A DNA stretch of 33,099 nucleotides from Acidobacteriota bacterium (GTDB lineage: Bacteria > Acidobacteriota > Blastocatellia > Pyrinomonadales > Pyrinomonadaceae), in NCBI GenBank assembly GCA_019639215.1, contig JAHBSH010000024.1, positions 1 to 33,099 of the forward strand, given 5' to 3'. How positions within the stretch are numbered: position 1 is the first letter of the stretch; each line of letters begins with the position of its first letter. The position numbers were made by a program, and so were the translations under genes. The notes beneath the pieces are model-generated. The model did no database searches and had not been told where the DNA came from. It saw only the letters and a program-made list of their open reading frames with translations. Positions 7,761-15,704 of this stretch are shown piece after piece.

Positions 7761-8726
7761 ATGCCGACACTTTCCAAAAGCGAACTCCGCGATGAACTTA
7801 GAGCCGGGCAGCTCAGGCCCGTCTATGTGCTCTTTGGTGCAGAAACATATTTAAGAAACGCGGCCGCAAAACACATTGCTGACCTCGCGTTTGGTGAAGG
7901 CGATATGCGCGATTTCAACGACGACGAGTACAGCCTTACCCGTACCGAAGCGCTAAATGACGCTCTTGCCGCGGCGGAACAGATGCCGATGATGGCGTCA
8001 CGGCGTGTCATTCGCATATCGGATGTTCGAGTTGCTGCGACCGCGCAAAAGGACACATTGAAAGAGGATAATGAAGAAGCTCTTAGCGCTTACTTAGAAC
8101 GCCCGTCTCCTGATACCATTGTGATCTTTATCGCTGATGAGCTAAGCGGTAATAGAAAGCTCTCCAAATTACTGCTGAAATATGCCGCTGCTGTAGAATT
8201 CAAACAGCTTTTTGGCGCCGAACTGGAACGTTGGGCTCAAAAGGAGTTTACGACATTGAATTCAACTGTGGATGAAAAAGCCCTCAAAAACCTGTTGTTT
8301 CTGGTTGGACCCGATCTGAATCGGTTGTCGAATGAAATAGCAAAACTATCAACTGCCTCACTTCCCGGCGGTCAGGTCACGCAATCACTGATCGATCTTT
8401 TAGTTGAAAGATCTAATGAAACAGATCACTTTCAATTGACCGAACATTTGATGGCTGGCCGTTCGAAAGAAGCCCTCTCAGTTCTTCAAAAAATCTTGGA
8501 TGACGGTGCAGAACCCCTTGCATTGCTCGGGCTTATAGCTTTTAACTTCCGTAAATTAGCAACGACGGTCGGCCGTGTAAATCCTGAACAGCTTAAGAAA
8601 GCAATTACCAGAACTGCAGCGACCGACCTTGCCATTAAGACGTCAGTTGGAGGCGGCGGGCCTGCGGGTTCACGTCTCCAATTGGAACAGCTTGTCCTTG
8701 AAACGATAATGTCCGGCCAAAAGTGA
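7761..8726 (+). CDS. holA: DNA polymerase III delta subunit
   Basis: Delta is the clamp-loader subunit that opens the beta sliding clamp during replication. The 321-residue product begins with the typical RPVYVLFGAETYLRNAAAKHI segment. It has the EQMPMMASRRVIRI motif (clamp-binding element region) and the C-terminal collar domain with LLGLIAFNFRKLAT. Length is normal for the family. It follows lptE after 21 bases and is probably co-transcribed with folP and lptE. The stop codon lies in the loop of a GC-rich hairpin (8711-8737). Confidence 0.93.
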   Translation: MPTLSKSELRDELRAGQLRPVYVLFGAETYLRNAAAKHIADLAFGEGDMRDFNDDEYSLTRTEALNDALAAAEQMPMMASRRVIRISDVRVAATAQKDTLKEDNEEALSAYLERPSPDTIVIFIADELSGNRKLSKLLLKYAAAVEFKQLFGAELERWAQKEFTTLNSTVDEKALKNLLFLVGPDLNRLSNEIAKLSTASLPGGQVTQSLIDLLVERSNETDHFQLTEHLMAGRSKEALSVLQKILDDGAEPLALLGLIAFNFRKLATTVGRVNPEQLKKAITRTAATDLAIKTSVGGGGPAGSRLQLEQLVLETIMSGQK

Positions 8727-8737
8727 AAAGGCCGGAC
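8711..8737 (+). terminator. Hairpin spanning the holA stop codon
   Basis: GTCCGGCC (8711-8718) and GGCCGGAC (8730-8737) form a perfect eight-base GC-rich stem with an 11-base loop that contains the holA stop. The following ATTTCGTT is only a weak U tract, so termination here may be partial. Confidence 0.5.
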
Positions 8738-8752
8738 ATTTCGTTAATGGGT

Positions 8753-8844
8753 AAAATTGTAGGGACAGCAGTTGTGGCTGCCCGTGGATCTTCGTCGCCT
8801 GGGAAAGGAAGACGGGACCGGACTCGCCCTGTCCCTACAATTTT
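8753..8844. repeat. 92-bp element with perfect 16-bp terminal inverted repeats
   Basis: AAAATTGTAGGGACAG (8753-8768) is exactly inverted at 8829-8844. The interior is GC-rich and contains smaller nested inverted repeats, such as GGGAC/GTCCC near 8814-8835. It carries no reading frame of note. The layout is that of a palindromic intergenic or MITE-like element sitting in a convergent gap. Only one copy is visible here, so its repeat status is inference from structure. It may also act as a bidirectional transcription block. Confidence 0.55.
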
Positions 8845-8876
8845 TCCGGTGAATTTATAATTGAACTCACCGGAAA
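8843..8876. repeat. Ten-base-stem hairpin downstream of the zinc-ribbon gene
   Basis: TTTCCGGTGA (8843-8852) pairs perfectly with TCACCGGAAA (8867-8876) around a 14-base AT-rich loop. It lies just beyond the 3' end of the minus-strand gene and abuts the preceding inverted-repeat element. Neither strand has a U tract after the stem, so it is not a classical intrinsic terminator, though it could protect 3' ends. Confidence 0.4.
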
Positions 8877-8890
8877 TGCCGTTTAGAGGA

Positions 8891-9622
8891 TCATAGAGGC
8901 TGTAATCCCAACCCCTGATTCGTGTAATGGTATAGACTGTTGAAATCGTGGAGAGCACGATTAAGGATCAATGGAAGCTGTTTTAGATCTTCAGTATTCA
9001 CTATCAGGTTCAGATTGCGGAGAAATGCATCGTGTGCGTTCATAGTTGTTCCAGCGTCTTCCAGAGAGACCAGGAATAAACGTCGTCTTTCCTGCGAATA
9101 CATAGCGTTAGCTTTTTGCTGCAATATCGCCGCTCCGCCGTATTCCGCCGCGAAATCCGGAGAAAATATGACGATCTCGGTCTTTCCTTCGCGAAGCCGC
9201 TCATTAGCCTGTGCGGGTGTTTCTGCTATATAAACCCGATATCCTGTTTCCGCCATCATTGCCGCAACGGTGTCACGTTTTTCTCCAAGACACAACAGCA
9301 CCCGACGCGGTTTTTTGTCCATTTCATCGTCAGTGTCCAGAGAGCTTTTACCTGTTTGCAGAGCAGAAAGCAACGACTTCAGAGCACTGTTGATCTCAAA
9401 CTCGGAGGTTTTTTCGGCAAATTCCTTAGCACCCTGATTTGTTGCAGGAGCCGGTTTGTTAGCAGCAAGCTGCTGTGCCGTAGCAGAACCGCCCGCTTTC
9501 GGGTCGCGGCTGGCCCGCAACATATTCTGGCAACGCGGGCAGCGAACCGTAAAACTCCCGTTCGGTATCTTTGACTCGTCAAGCTGAAGCGAGACCGAGC
9601 AATTGTCACAACGAATTATCAT
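8891..9622 (-). CDS. MJ0042-type zinc-ribbon protein with a degenerate receiver-like domain
   Basis: Residues 1-35 are a small zinc ribbon with two CxxC knuckles (Cys5, Cys8, Cys28, Cys31), of the kind found at the N terminus of many myxobacterial and acidobacterial proteins. A Gly/Ala/Pro-rich linker and a helical stretch follow. From about residue 105 the pattern looks like a response-regulator receiver fold (RRVLLCLGEK, then TGYRVYIAET, then EIVIFSPDF). At the place where the phosphate-accepting Asp should end strand 3 it reads IFSP, so it probably is not phosphorylated. It lies 43 bases downstream of pilT and probably serves in pilus or surface-motility control. The function is inferred from its neighbour only. 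Confidence 0.7.
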   Translation of the reverse strand: MIIRCDNCSVSLQLDESKIPNGSFTVRCPRCQNMLRASRDPKAGGSATAQQLAANKPAPATNQGAKEFAEKTSEFEINSALKSLLSALQTGKSSLDTDDEMDKKPRRVLLCLGEKRDTVAAMMAETGYRVYIAETPAQANERLREGKTEIVIFSPDFAAEYGGAAILQQKANAMYSQERRRLFLVSLEDAGTTMNAHDAFLRNLNLIVNTEDLKQLPLILNRALHDFNSLYHYTNQGLGLQPL

Positions 9623-9665
9623 ATTCTTTTAAGGCATTGAAAGCCTGTTCAATTACTATTCGTGC

Positions 9666-10871
9666 CTATTCGATCATATCGAGAACTGAGGTTGCGGGTT
9701 GGGCCACCGGCGGTGGCGGTGCCAGCGGCTCGACAGCAGGGCGTGCCGTACCGTTGTTCACGTAATCTTCGGTCGAAGACAGGCCTTTTAGTTGGAGCAA
9801 AAGGTTGTTCTGGTTGGTCGCGTAGGACAACCCGTCCTCTAGAGATATTTGTCCGGCTTCTATCATTAACCTAATGACAGAATCGAAATCCTGCATTCCG
9901 TCGATCTCGCCGTCACGTATCGCATCAAGAAGTGTTTTGCCCTCGCTTTCACCTTTTTCGATGTATTCGCGTGTTCGCGGATTAGATTTGAGTATCTCGA
10001 CCGCCGCAATTCTTCCCTTTCCGTCCGCACGCGGTATCAGACGCTGCGAAACTATGTACCGGAAGGTTTGAGCCAGACGTGTTCTTATTATCCTTTCTTC
10101 GTTCTTAGGATAAAGACCGATGATACGGTCGATGGTCTTTGATGCGTCGATCGTGTGCAGCGTTGAAAGAACGAGGTGACCCGTTTCTGCTGCCTCAAGG
10201 GCTATCTCAGCAGTTTCAAGGTCACGCATCTCACCAACGAGTATGACCTTTGGGGCTTGGCGAAGTGCAGCTCTAAGCGCAGAAGCAAAGTCCTTGGTAT
10301 CGGCTCCTACCTCACGTTGATTTATAGTGCTCTTCTTATGATTATGAAGAAACTCTATCGGATCTTCTATCGTGACTATGTGATAACTCTTGGTCTCATT
10401 AATGCGGTCGATGATGGCTGCCAGTGTCGAGCTTTTTCCTGAGCCGGTTGGTCCGGTCAATAGTACGACACCGTTTCTCAAGTCTGAGATCTGAGCTAGC
10501 TGCTCCGGAAGATTGAGTGCCTCAAAACTTGGAATGTCGTGCGGGATCACACGCATCACTATTGAATAAGAATTGCGTTGCTGAAATATGTTTACACGAA
10601 ATCGACATTTACCTGGCAAGGCGTAACTAAGGTCGGCAGTTCTGTTATTGGCAAGCTGAACGGCCGCTTCGGCGTTGTCGCGAAGAATGGCCATCGCGAT
10701 CATTTCTGTCTGAAAGGCGGACAGGCGACCCAATCCCAACGGGGTTGCTGAATAAAGGGTGCCATTTATCTCAACCTGCGGTTTCTGACCGCATGAAAAG
10801 TTAAGATCGCTGACATTATCAGAGATGGCCAGCATCTGCTCAATAATGGGTGCTACATCAAGCAAGCTCAT
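9666..10871 (-). CDS. pilT: PilT-like type IV pilus retraction ATPase
   Basis: PilT hexamers at the inner-membrane base of the type IV pilus hydrolyse ATP to retract the fibre, driving twitching and DNA uptake. The 401-residue protein has the N-terminal PAS-like domain (SDLNFSCGQKPQVEINGTL), Walker A GPTGSGKS (140-147), the Asp box TIEDPIEF, Walker B KVILVGEMRD (208-217) and the His box TGHLVLSTLHT. The first Walker B residue is Lys where Asp is usual. The C terminus is Pro/Ala-rich and ends VLDMIE. AGGAG lies 11 bases before the ATG. It is transcribed together with the zinc-ribbon gene. PilU is an alternative, but the motifs favour PilT. Confidence 0.92.
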   Translation of the reverse strand: MSLLDVAPIIEQMLAISDNVSDLNFSCGQKPQVEINGTLYSATPLGLGRLSAFQTEMIAMAILRDNAEAAVQLANNRTADLSYALPGKCRFRVNIFQQRNSYSIVMRVIPHDIPSFEALNLPEQLAQISDLRNGVVLLTGPTGSGKSSTLAAIIDRINETKSYHIVTIEDPIEFLHNHKKSTINQREVGADTKDFASALRAALRQAPKVILVGEMRDLETAEIALEAAETGHLVLSTLHTIDASKTIDRIIGLYPKNEERIIRTRLAQTFRYIVSQRLIPRADGKGRIAAVEILKSNPRTREYIEKGESEGKTLLDAIRDGEIDGMQDFDSVIRLMIEAGQISLEDGLSYATNQNNLLLQLKGLSSTEDYVNNGTARPAVEPLAPPPPVAQPATSVLDMIE

Positions 10872-10974
10872 TTGAAGGAAGACTCCTGGAAATTAAAAGA
10901 GGCGGAAGGACAAAAGGCCGGAGATTTGGCTGATGGAACGGCAAGGCTTTTTCCGCCAGACCAATGCCAGAAAT

Positions 10975-11004
10975 ATTATCACTCAAAATATCTCGCGAAT
11001 GCAA
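10975..11004 (-). promoter_or_regulatory. Candidate promoter for pilT and the zinc-ribbon gene
   Basis: On the minus strand TTGCAT (11004-10999) and GATAAT (10980-10975) are separated by 18 bases. The -10 matches five of six consensus bases and the -35 four. Transcription would begin near 10968, leaving a leader of about 97 bases before pilT. The rest of the 10872-11108 gap is AT-rich with no gene I can support. Confidence 0.4.
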
Positions 11005-11108
11005 GTAAAATTTTATCTTTTTTATACAATGTTAAACTCGAAGAATTGCAGATGATTGCGCGTTTTCATAGATGAAGGGGAAAGATCAAGGAATGAGTGT
11101 GGAAAAGG

Positions 11109-11753
11109 CTACTCGTTTTTGGTATGTTGCAGAAGTTCTTGATAGGCAGCGATAATGCCGTTTTTCGGTGAAAGCACCGCATTGATCACAGCTGCGCTAT
11201 CAGCCCCGGCATTTAATACGCTCTTAATGTTTTGTGCGCTGATGCCGCCGATTGCGATGATCGGGATGTGCGGTATCAATTTCCTTATCTCAGAAAGTAT
11301 CTCAAGGCCTGTGACGGGCTCTCGGTCGGCTTTGGTCACTGTCTCAAAGATCGGTCCGAAAGCAATATAGTCTATCGGTTGTTCAGCCGCAATTCTTACC
11401 TGTTCAATATTATGTGTAGAGATGCCAATAATGGCGTTTTCGCCTAAGATGCGCCTAGCCGATAAAGGCGGAAGATCTCCTTGCCCAAGATGCACTCCGT
11501 CGGCCTGGGTCATCATCGCTATGTCGATGCGATCATTGATAATTACCCTAGCACCTTTTTCATGAGCGGCTCTCACAGCAGGAAAGGCTTCGGCTAAAAA
11601 TTCACCTGCAGAGAGATCCTTTTCACGTATCTGAATCAGCGATGCACCAGCTTCCGTAAGAAGCCTAACTTGCTCAGCGTGACTCAGGCCGCTGATCTCG
11701 CGGTTTGTTAGCGGGTAAATTGTTGGTAGTTCTATGCGCAAAATATTGATCAA
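11109..11753 (-). CDS. thiE: Thiamine-phosphate synthase
   Basis: It joins the hydroxymethylpyrimidine diphosphate and thiazole phosphate halves to form thiamine phosphate. The 214-residue TIM-barrel shows the family motifs: LIQIREKDLS (diphosphate site), VIINDRIDIA, ADGVHLGQGDLP, IGISTHN, DYIAFGPIFET and IIAIGGISAQN. All are intact. It overlaps the upstream GNAT gene by four bases, which indicates translational coupling. It is the last gene of the queA-GNAT-thiE unit. No TPP riboswitch is seen in the few bases upstream, which are coding, so control of thiamine supply is not evident here. Confidence 0.94.
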   Translation of the reverse strand: MINILRIELPTIYPLTNREISGLSHAEQVRLLTEAGASLIQIREKDLSAGEFLAEAFPAVRAAHEKGARVIINDRIDIAMMTQADGVHLGQGDLPPLSARRILGENAIIGISTHNIEQVRIAAEQPIDYIAFGPIFETVTKADREPVTGLEILSEIRKLIPHIPIIAIGGISAQNIKSVLNAGADSAAVINAVLSPKNGIIAAYQELLQHTKNE

Positions 11754-12283
11754 TAAAGGGATTTTGTCATTAGGAATCCGTCTTCGCCATTATGGTAATA
11801 ATTCTCCAGTCGTTGAACACACGCATAACCGGCCATCTGATACAGCGCCTGAGCTGTAGTGTTGCTGACACGTACCTCTAAAGCAACTATGGACAACCCT
11901 TTTTCGACGAGTCTGCCTTCCAAATGTTTTAATAATTCTGACCCAAGACCTCTACGTCTATGCTCCGGGGCGATCCCGATGGTCGTCAGATGTGCGGTTC
12001 CGTTCGTATTACGGATAGCGAAAATAAACCCTACCATCGCACCTGCTTCGGTCAGCATTTGATAGGAGACAGTTTCCGGGTCATTCAAAAGATAAGTAAA
12101 CGTTGCCTTTGTATAATTTTCTCCATTGAGAAAGCATCTTGCGTTTAGCCGGACGAGTTCGCGGACGCTTTTTGAGGTAAGCGGTTCAATGGAGTAGCTC
12201 GTTTGTGGCGCGGGAATCACCGTCTCTGTCATAACTGGCCTGACAGGCAACAGCATCTCTTTGATCGTCTGAAAAACCGCCAT
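11750..12283 (-). CDS. RimI-like GNAT N-acetyltransferase
   Basis: GNAT enzymes transfer acetyl from acetyl-CoA to amines; RimI-type members acetylate protein N termini such as ribosomal S18. Of the 177 residues, about 35 form a poorly conserved N-terminal extension. The acetyl-CoA site is TTIGIAPEHRRRGLGSELL, followed by ALEVRVSNTTAQALYQMAGY and the RimI-type ending RLENYYHNGEDGFLM. That last motif is what points to RimI within the superfamily. The gene starts 12 bases after queA and overlaps thiE by four. The substrate cannot be proven from sequence. Confidence 0.85.
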   Translation of the reverse strand: MAVFQTIKEMLLPVRPVMTETVIPAPQTSYSIEPLTSKSVRELVRLNARCFLNGENYTKATFTYLLNDPETVSYQMLTEAGAMVGFIFAIRNTNGTAHLTTIGIAPEHRRRGLGSELLKHLEGRLVEKGLSIVALEVRVSNTTAQALYQMAGYACVQRLENYYHNGEDGFLMTKSLY

Positions 12284-12295
12284 AAACCAAGATCT

Positions 12296-13330
12296 CTAAA
12301 GAATGAGCATACAATCGCCGTAGCTGTAAAAGCGATACTTTTCTTCTACCGCATTTCGATATGCATTCATTATAAGTTCGTTGCCTGCAAATGCAGAAAC
12401 GAGGACAAGCAAGGAGCTTTTCGGTAAATGAAAATTTGTCAACAAACCGTTTATCGCAAGAAACCTATGACCGGGAAGTATCGTCAGATCAGCAAGCCCG
12501 CTTCCTGCGTGAAAAAGATCGCTTTTCGAGCGCAGATATTCCAAAGTTCGAGTCGTCGTCGTACCAACGGCTATGACACGCCTTCCATCTTGTTTTGCGG
12601 CATTTAGATGTTCGGCGGTTTCGGCGGAAATAGAAAAACGCTCTGGCATAACACGATGATCTGCAAGGTCATCGACACGTATGGGTTCAAAAGTTCCATA
12701 GCCGACATGCAAAGTGATCTCAGCGATCTCAATATTTTTGTCTTTTAGGGCTGTAAATATCTCATCAGTGAAATGAAGGCCGGCGGTCGGAGCCGCTATA
12801 GCTCCTCGATCTTTTGCATAAACCGTCTGATATCGTTCACGGTCTGCATCAGGTGCTTCTTTCTGTCGTTTTATATAGGGTGGCAAAGGTGTTTTTCCAT
12901 ATTTGCCGAGTAATTCGAAGAAATCGCCTTCATAAGAAAATTCAAAAATGATAATGCCATCCTCAAACTTTTCTTTGACTGAGGCGACAAGGTCTTCGCC
13001 TATTCGAAGATCGGTTCCGATCTTAAGCCGCTTTCCCGGACGAGCCAAAGCTTTCCAAGACCTGTCGCCTATGGGCTCAATAAGAAATATCTCGATATTG
13101 GCACCTGTTTGTGTTTTGCCAAATAAGCGTGCCGGAAAGACCTTTGTATTGTTGAGGACCAACAGATCACCTGACCGCAAAATGTCAGGGAGCTCGGAAA
13201 AGGTCCGATCATTGAACGTAGCGCCAGCTCGATCAACGACCATCATCCGAGAGGCAGAACGATCTTCTAATGGCTGGTCGGCGATCAGTTCGTTGGGCAG
13301 TTCAAAATCGTGATCCGATAGTTGGAGCAT
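12296..13330 (-). CDS. queA: S-adenosylmethionine:tRNA ribosyltransferase-isomerase
   Basis: QueA moves the ribosyl part of S-adenosylmethionine onto 7-aminomethyl-7-deazaguanine in tRNA, giving epoxyqueuosine. The 344-residue product is full length. It begins with the characteristic DFELPNELIADQPLEDR. It contains RSGDLLVLNNTKVFPARLFG, the APTAGLHFTDE motif, EITLHVGYGTFEPIR and the C-terminal TNFHLPKSSLLVLVSAFAG. It opens a three-gene minus-strand unit with the GNAT gene and thiE. tRNA-Leu lies just upstream on the same strand. Confidence 0.97.
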   Translation of the reverse strand: MLQLSDHDFELPNELIADQPLEDRSASRMMVVDRAGATFNDRTFSELPDILRSGDLLVLNNTKVFPARLFGKTQTGANIEIFLIEPIGDRSWKALARPGKRLKIGTDLRIGEDLVASVKEKFEDGIIIFEFSYEGDFFELLGKYGKTPLPPYIKRQKEAPDADRERYQTVYAKDRGAIAAPTAGLHFTDEIFTALKDKNIEIAEITLHVGYGTFEPIRVDDLADHRVMPERFSISAETAEHLNAAKQDGRRVIAVGTTTTRTLEYLRSKSDLFHAGSGLADLTILPGHRFLAINGLLTNFHLPKSSLLVLVSAFAGNELIMNAYRNAVEEKYRFYSYGDCMLIL

Positions 13331-13383
13331 TCAATAACAATATCTATGACGTTTACTGAAAGCTTTCAAAGGCAGGGCATATT

Positions 13384-13471
13384 TGGTGCCGGAGGTCGGA
13401 CTCGAACCGACATGGGCGTAAAGCCCGCCAGATTTTGAGTCTGGTGCGTATACCAATTTCGCCACTCCGGC
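13384..13471 (-). tRNA. tRNA-Leu, anticodon CAA, CCA end encoded
   Basis: The minus strand gives a seven-base acceptor stem, GCCGGAG (13471-13465) with CTCCGGC (13394-13388). The anticodon stem is CCAGA/TCTGG around the loop CTCAAAA, so the anticodon is CAA and the codon UUG. A long class II variable arm (GGGC/GCCC stem) and the T-arm loop TTCGAGT confirm leucine. Discriminator A at 13387 is followed by a genome-encoded CCA (13386-13384). Confidence 0.96.
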
Positions 13472-13482
13472 GCGAAGTAAAG

Positions 13483-13512
13483 ATATTAAGCCCTATGGCT
13501 TGTCGAGGTCAA
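13483..13512 (-). promoter_or_regulatory. Promoter of tRNA-Leu
   Basis: On the minus strand TTGACC (13512-13507) is five of six to the -35 consensus. TAATAT (13488-13483) follows after 18 bases as the -10. The predicted start is about five bases before the mature tRNA 5' end. Confidence 0.5.
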
Positions 13513-13584
13513 GACAATGGAGCATACAAAAGCGGAATTTTGTTGATGAACAGGTCTTATTCCTTCTTCAGAATGCTTTGACCA

Positions 13585-13887
13585 TTACTTGTCCAATTGG
13601 TCAATTTTTGCTGCAACTGCAAAGTCTATATCGGTTACTCCACTACGATCATGAGTAATCAGCTCAAGTTCTGCATAGCCCCAGCCAAAAGTTATGTCGG
13701 GATGATGGTCGGCAGCCTCAGCTATTGAGCCTACTCTGTTGACGAAATTCAGGCTTTCAGCAAAATTTTCAAATTCGATACGTTTTCTGAGGCGACCCTC
13801 TACAAATTTCCAATTTTTAAGCTCGATGAGCCGTGCATTGATCTCATTACCGGACAGTTTTTTGCGTTCCATTTGTTTATGCTCCAA
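13585..13887 (-). CDS. phhB: Pterin-4a-carbinolamine dehydratase
   Basis: The enzyme dehydrates 4a-hydroxytetrahydropterin to regenerate the quinonoid cofactor used by aromatic amino acid hydroxylases. The 100-residue length is right for the family. The active-site motif EAADHHPDI is intact (the two adjacent histidines) and is followed by the family ending THDRSGVTDIDFAVAAKID. The start may be the ATG at 13887 or the one at 13872 (MERKKLSG). No phenylalanine hydroxylase is seen in this window, so it may serve another pterin enzyme or moonlight. It stands alone between the tRNA and the divergent lipoprotein gene. Confidence 0.92.
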   Translation of the reverse strand: MEHKQMERKKLSGNEINARLIELKNWKFVEGRLRKRIEFENFAESLNFVNRVGSIAEAADHHPDITFGWGYAELELITHDRSGVTDIDFAVAAKIDQLDK

Positions 13888-13911
13888 AATGGTTAGGCTA
13901 TACTAAGGTTT

Positions 13912-13917
13912 TATAAT
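13912..13917 (+). promoter_or_regulatory. Consensus -10 box before the lipoprotein/DUF1015 operon
   Basis: TATAAT lies 14 bases before the ATG at 13932, predicting a leader of about eight bases. No convincing -35 lies 16-18 bases upstream. It would drive the whole plus-strand run to 18365. Confidence 0.4.
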
Positions 13918-13931
13918 AATACAAAGAACAG

Positions 13932-14477
13932 ATGCGAGCATATATGACCAGCCGAGCTTATTTATTCACATTTCTCTTGATAACAGTCGCAATGATAAGC
14001 GGCTGTTCCGGCCCGGAGAAACCGGCGACACCGCTAGAAACACTTCAGACCTATACGAAAGCAATAAAGAAGAAGGATCTGACGGCAATGAAGCTTTTGT
14101 TGTCAGCGGAATCGATCAAAATGTACGAGGCCGAGGCAAAGTCGCAAGGCGTTCCCCTTGATGAGATCATAAAACGTGAAGCACTTGTAGGTGAAGACCA
14201 GAAAACCTTTGAATTCAAAGATGAAAAGATCGAGGACAATGCAGCTACCATAGAAGTAAAGAATTCTTTCGGGTCTTGGGAAACCATATACTTTGTCAAA
14301 GAGGGAGATCAATGGAAGATCGACAAAAAGGGCAGTTCGGAGCGAATGATCCGCGAGATAGAAGAACTTAACCGGCAGCGGCTTGATGATGCCATCAATC
14401 AGGGGCGACAAGACCTTGACCCTCTTGCATCACCAACACCTATAGAGGATTTTCCAGTGCCTGACCATAAAGATTAG
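13932..14477 (+). CDS. Lipoprotein with an NTF2-like (DUF4878-type) domain
   Basis: The first 25 residues are a lipoprotein signal ending in the lipobox ISGC, with Cys25 as the lipidation site, so the mature 157 residues should be anchored in the envelope. The pattern ETLQTYTKAIKKKDLTAMKLLLSAES followed by strands ending in ETIYFVKEGDQWKID resembles the DUF4878/NTF2-like fold, a cupped domain without a fixed activity. The C terminus is charged and proline-rich. An in-frame ATG at 13944 is an alternative start. It heads an operon, with DUF1015 starting 21 bases later. The function is unknown. Confidence 0.8.
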   Translation: MRAYMTSRAYLFTFLLITVAMISGCSGPEKPATPLETLQTYTKAIKKKDLTAMKLLLSAESIKMYEAEAKSQGVPLDEIIKREALVGEDQKTFEFKDEKIEDNAATIEVKNSFGSWETIYFVKEGDQWKIDKKGSSERMIREIEELNRQRLDDAINQGRQDLDPLASPTPIEDFPVPDHKD

Positions 14478-14498
14478 TAAGATTGAAAAGGAGTTAAT

Positions 14499-15704
14499 GT
14501 GGCGATCGTAAAACCATTTCGGGCCTTAAGGCCAAATGCGGAAAATGTTCAGAAGGTAGCAAGTGTTCCGTACGATGTGATCTATGAGGAAGAGGTGCGA
14601 ACTGTTACGGCGGAGAACCCGCTGAGCTTTCTACGCATAAGCCGAGCCGAAGCGGAATGTGAGAATTCTGTTGATACAGATCACAGGCGTTCGCAAGAAA
14701 ATTTTGAGGATTTTATAGAACGCGGCATCTTAATTCAAGATGATGACCCCGCAATTTATGTATATCGATTGACCGCGACTGATGGGCATGCTCAAACAGG
14801 CATTGTCGCGGGCTGTTCTTTGACCGAATACGAGACCGGAAAAATAAAGCGGCATGAGAAGACGCGTCCGGACAAAGTAGAGGACAGAAAGTCGCATATG
14901 CTTGCCTTACGGGCACAGACAGGCCTGATCTTTCTTGCTTATCGTGAAACCTCAGCGATAGATGAGATCATTTCTGTCGTCACCAGCCAGGAACCGCTAT
15001 TTGATTTTGTCGCTGATGACGGTGTCAGACAGACAGTTTGGAAAATTAGTGAAACAGAAGCTATTGTCAATGCTTTTGCCGAGGTCGAGGCGCTGTATGT
15101 GGCTGACGGGCATCACCGCATCGAAAGTGCCTATCAGGCACGCAACTCGATCGGTAATACCACGTCAGACAGCGAACATGAATATGTAATGGCGGGTGTT
15201 TTCCCCGCCTGCGACCTGCGCATTTTGGCATATAATAGGATCGTGCGCGGTTACGACGATCTTTCAGACGCAGATATCCTTGATTCGATCGCCGCAAACT
15301 TCTCAATTGTCGAAACCTCGGCAAAGATCCCGGTGAGACAGGGTGATCTGTGTATGTATCTTGGCGGAAAGTGGTATGAGATGAGCTTCATCGGGACATT
15401 TTCCGGTGATGCCGGGCCTACTGATCGTTTAGATGTCAGCATAGTCCAGCATTACATAATGGAACCGGTTTTTGGGATCGGTGATCCGCGAACAGATGAG
15501 AGAATAGGATTTGTCGGTGGAGCACGCGGTACTGAAGAACTGGAGCATTTGGTAGATAGCGGTGAAGCTAGGGTTGCTTTCTCACTCTTTCCAACAACTA
15601 TGAACGATCTTCTAACAGTTTCGGATATGGGAGAGATCATGCCGCCGAAATCGACTTGGTTTGAACCGAAACTGAAAGACGGCTTGTTCATTCACAGAAT
15701 ATGA
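14499..15704 (+). CDS. DUF1015 family protein
   Basis: This 401-residue cytoplasmic protein belongs to the widespread but uncharacterised DUF1015 family. It shows IVKPFRALRP, the VASVPYDVI segment (about 22-30), HEKTRPDKVEDR, and VADGHHRIESA in the middle, followed by FPACDLRILAYNRIV. The DGHHR motif recalls the ParB/sulfiredoxin-type nucleotide-binding fold, as in free serine kinase, which makes a kinase-like role possible but unproven. The start is a GTG at 14499 behind a good AAAGGAG. Its stop overlaps the next start by four bases. In other bacteria the family often sits near serine-synthesis genes; none are seen here. Confidence 0.88.
   Translation: MAIVKPFRALRPNAENVQKVASVPYDVIYEEEVRTVTAENPLSFLRISRAEAECENSVDTDHRRSQENFEDFIERGILIQDDDPAIYVYRLTATDGHAQTGIVAGCSLTEYETGKIKRHEKTRPDKVEDRKSHMLALRAQTGLIFLAYRETSAIDEIISVVTSQEPLFDFVADDGVRQTVWKISETEAIVNAFAEVEALYVADGHHRIESAYQARNSIGNTTSDSEHEYVMAGVFPACDLRILAYNRIVRGYDDLSDADILDSIAANFSIVETSAKIPVRQGDLCMYLGGKWYEMSFIGTFSGDAGPTDRLDVSIVQHYIMEPVFGIGDPRTDERIGFVGGARGTEELEHLVDSGEARVAFSLFPTTMNDLLTVSDMGEIMPPKSTWFEPKLKDGLFIHRI

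Noticed and set aside
11754..12295. TPP riboswitch before thiE
   Set aside because: The upstream sequence is coding (GNAT gene, four-base overlap) and lacks the thi-box pattern.
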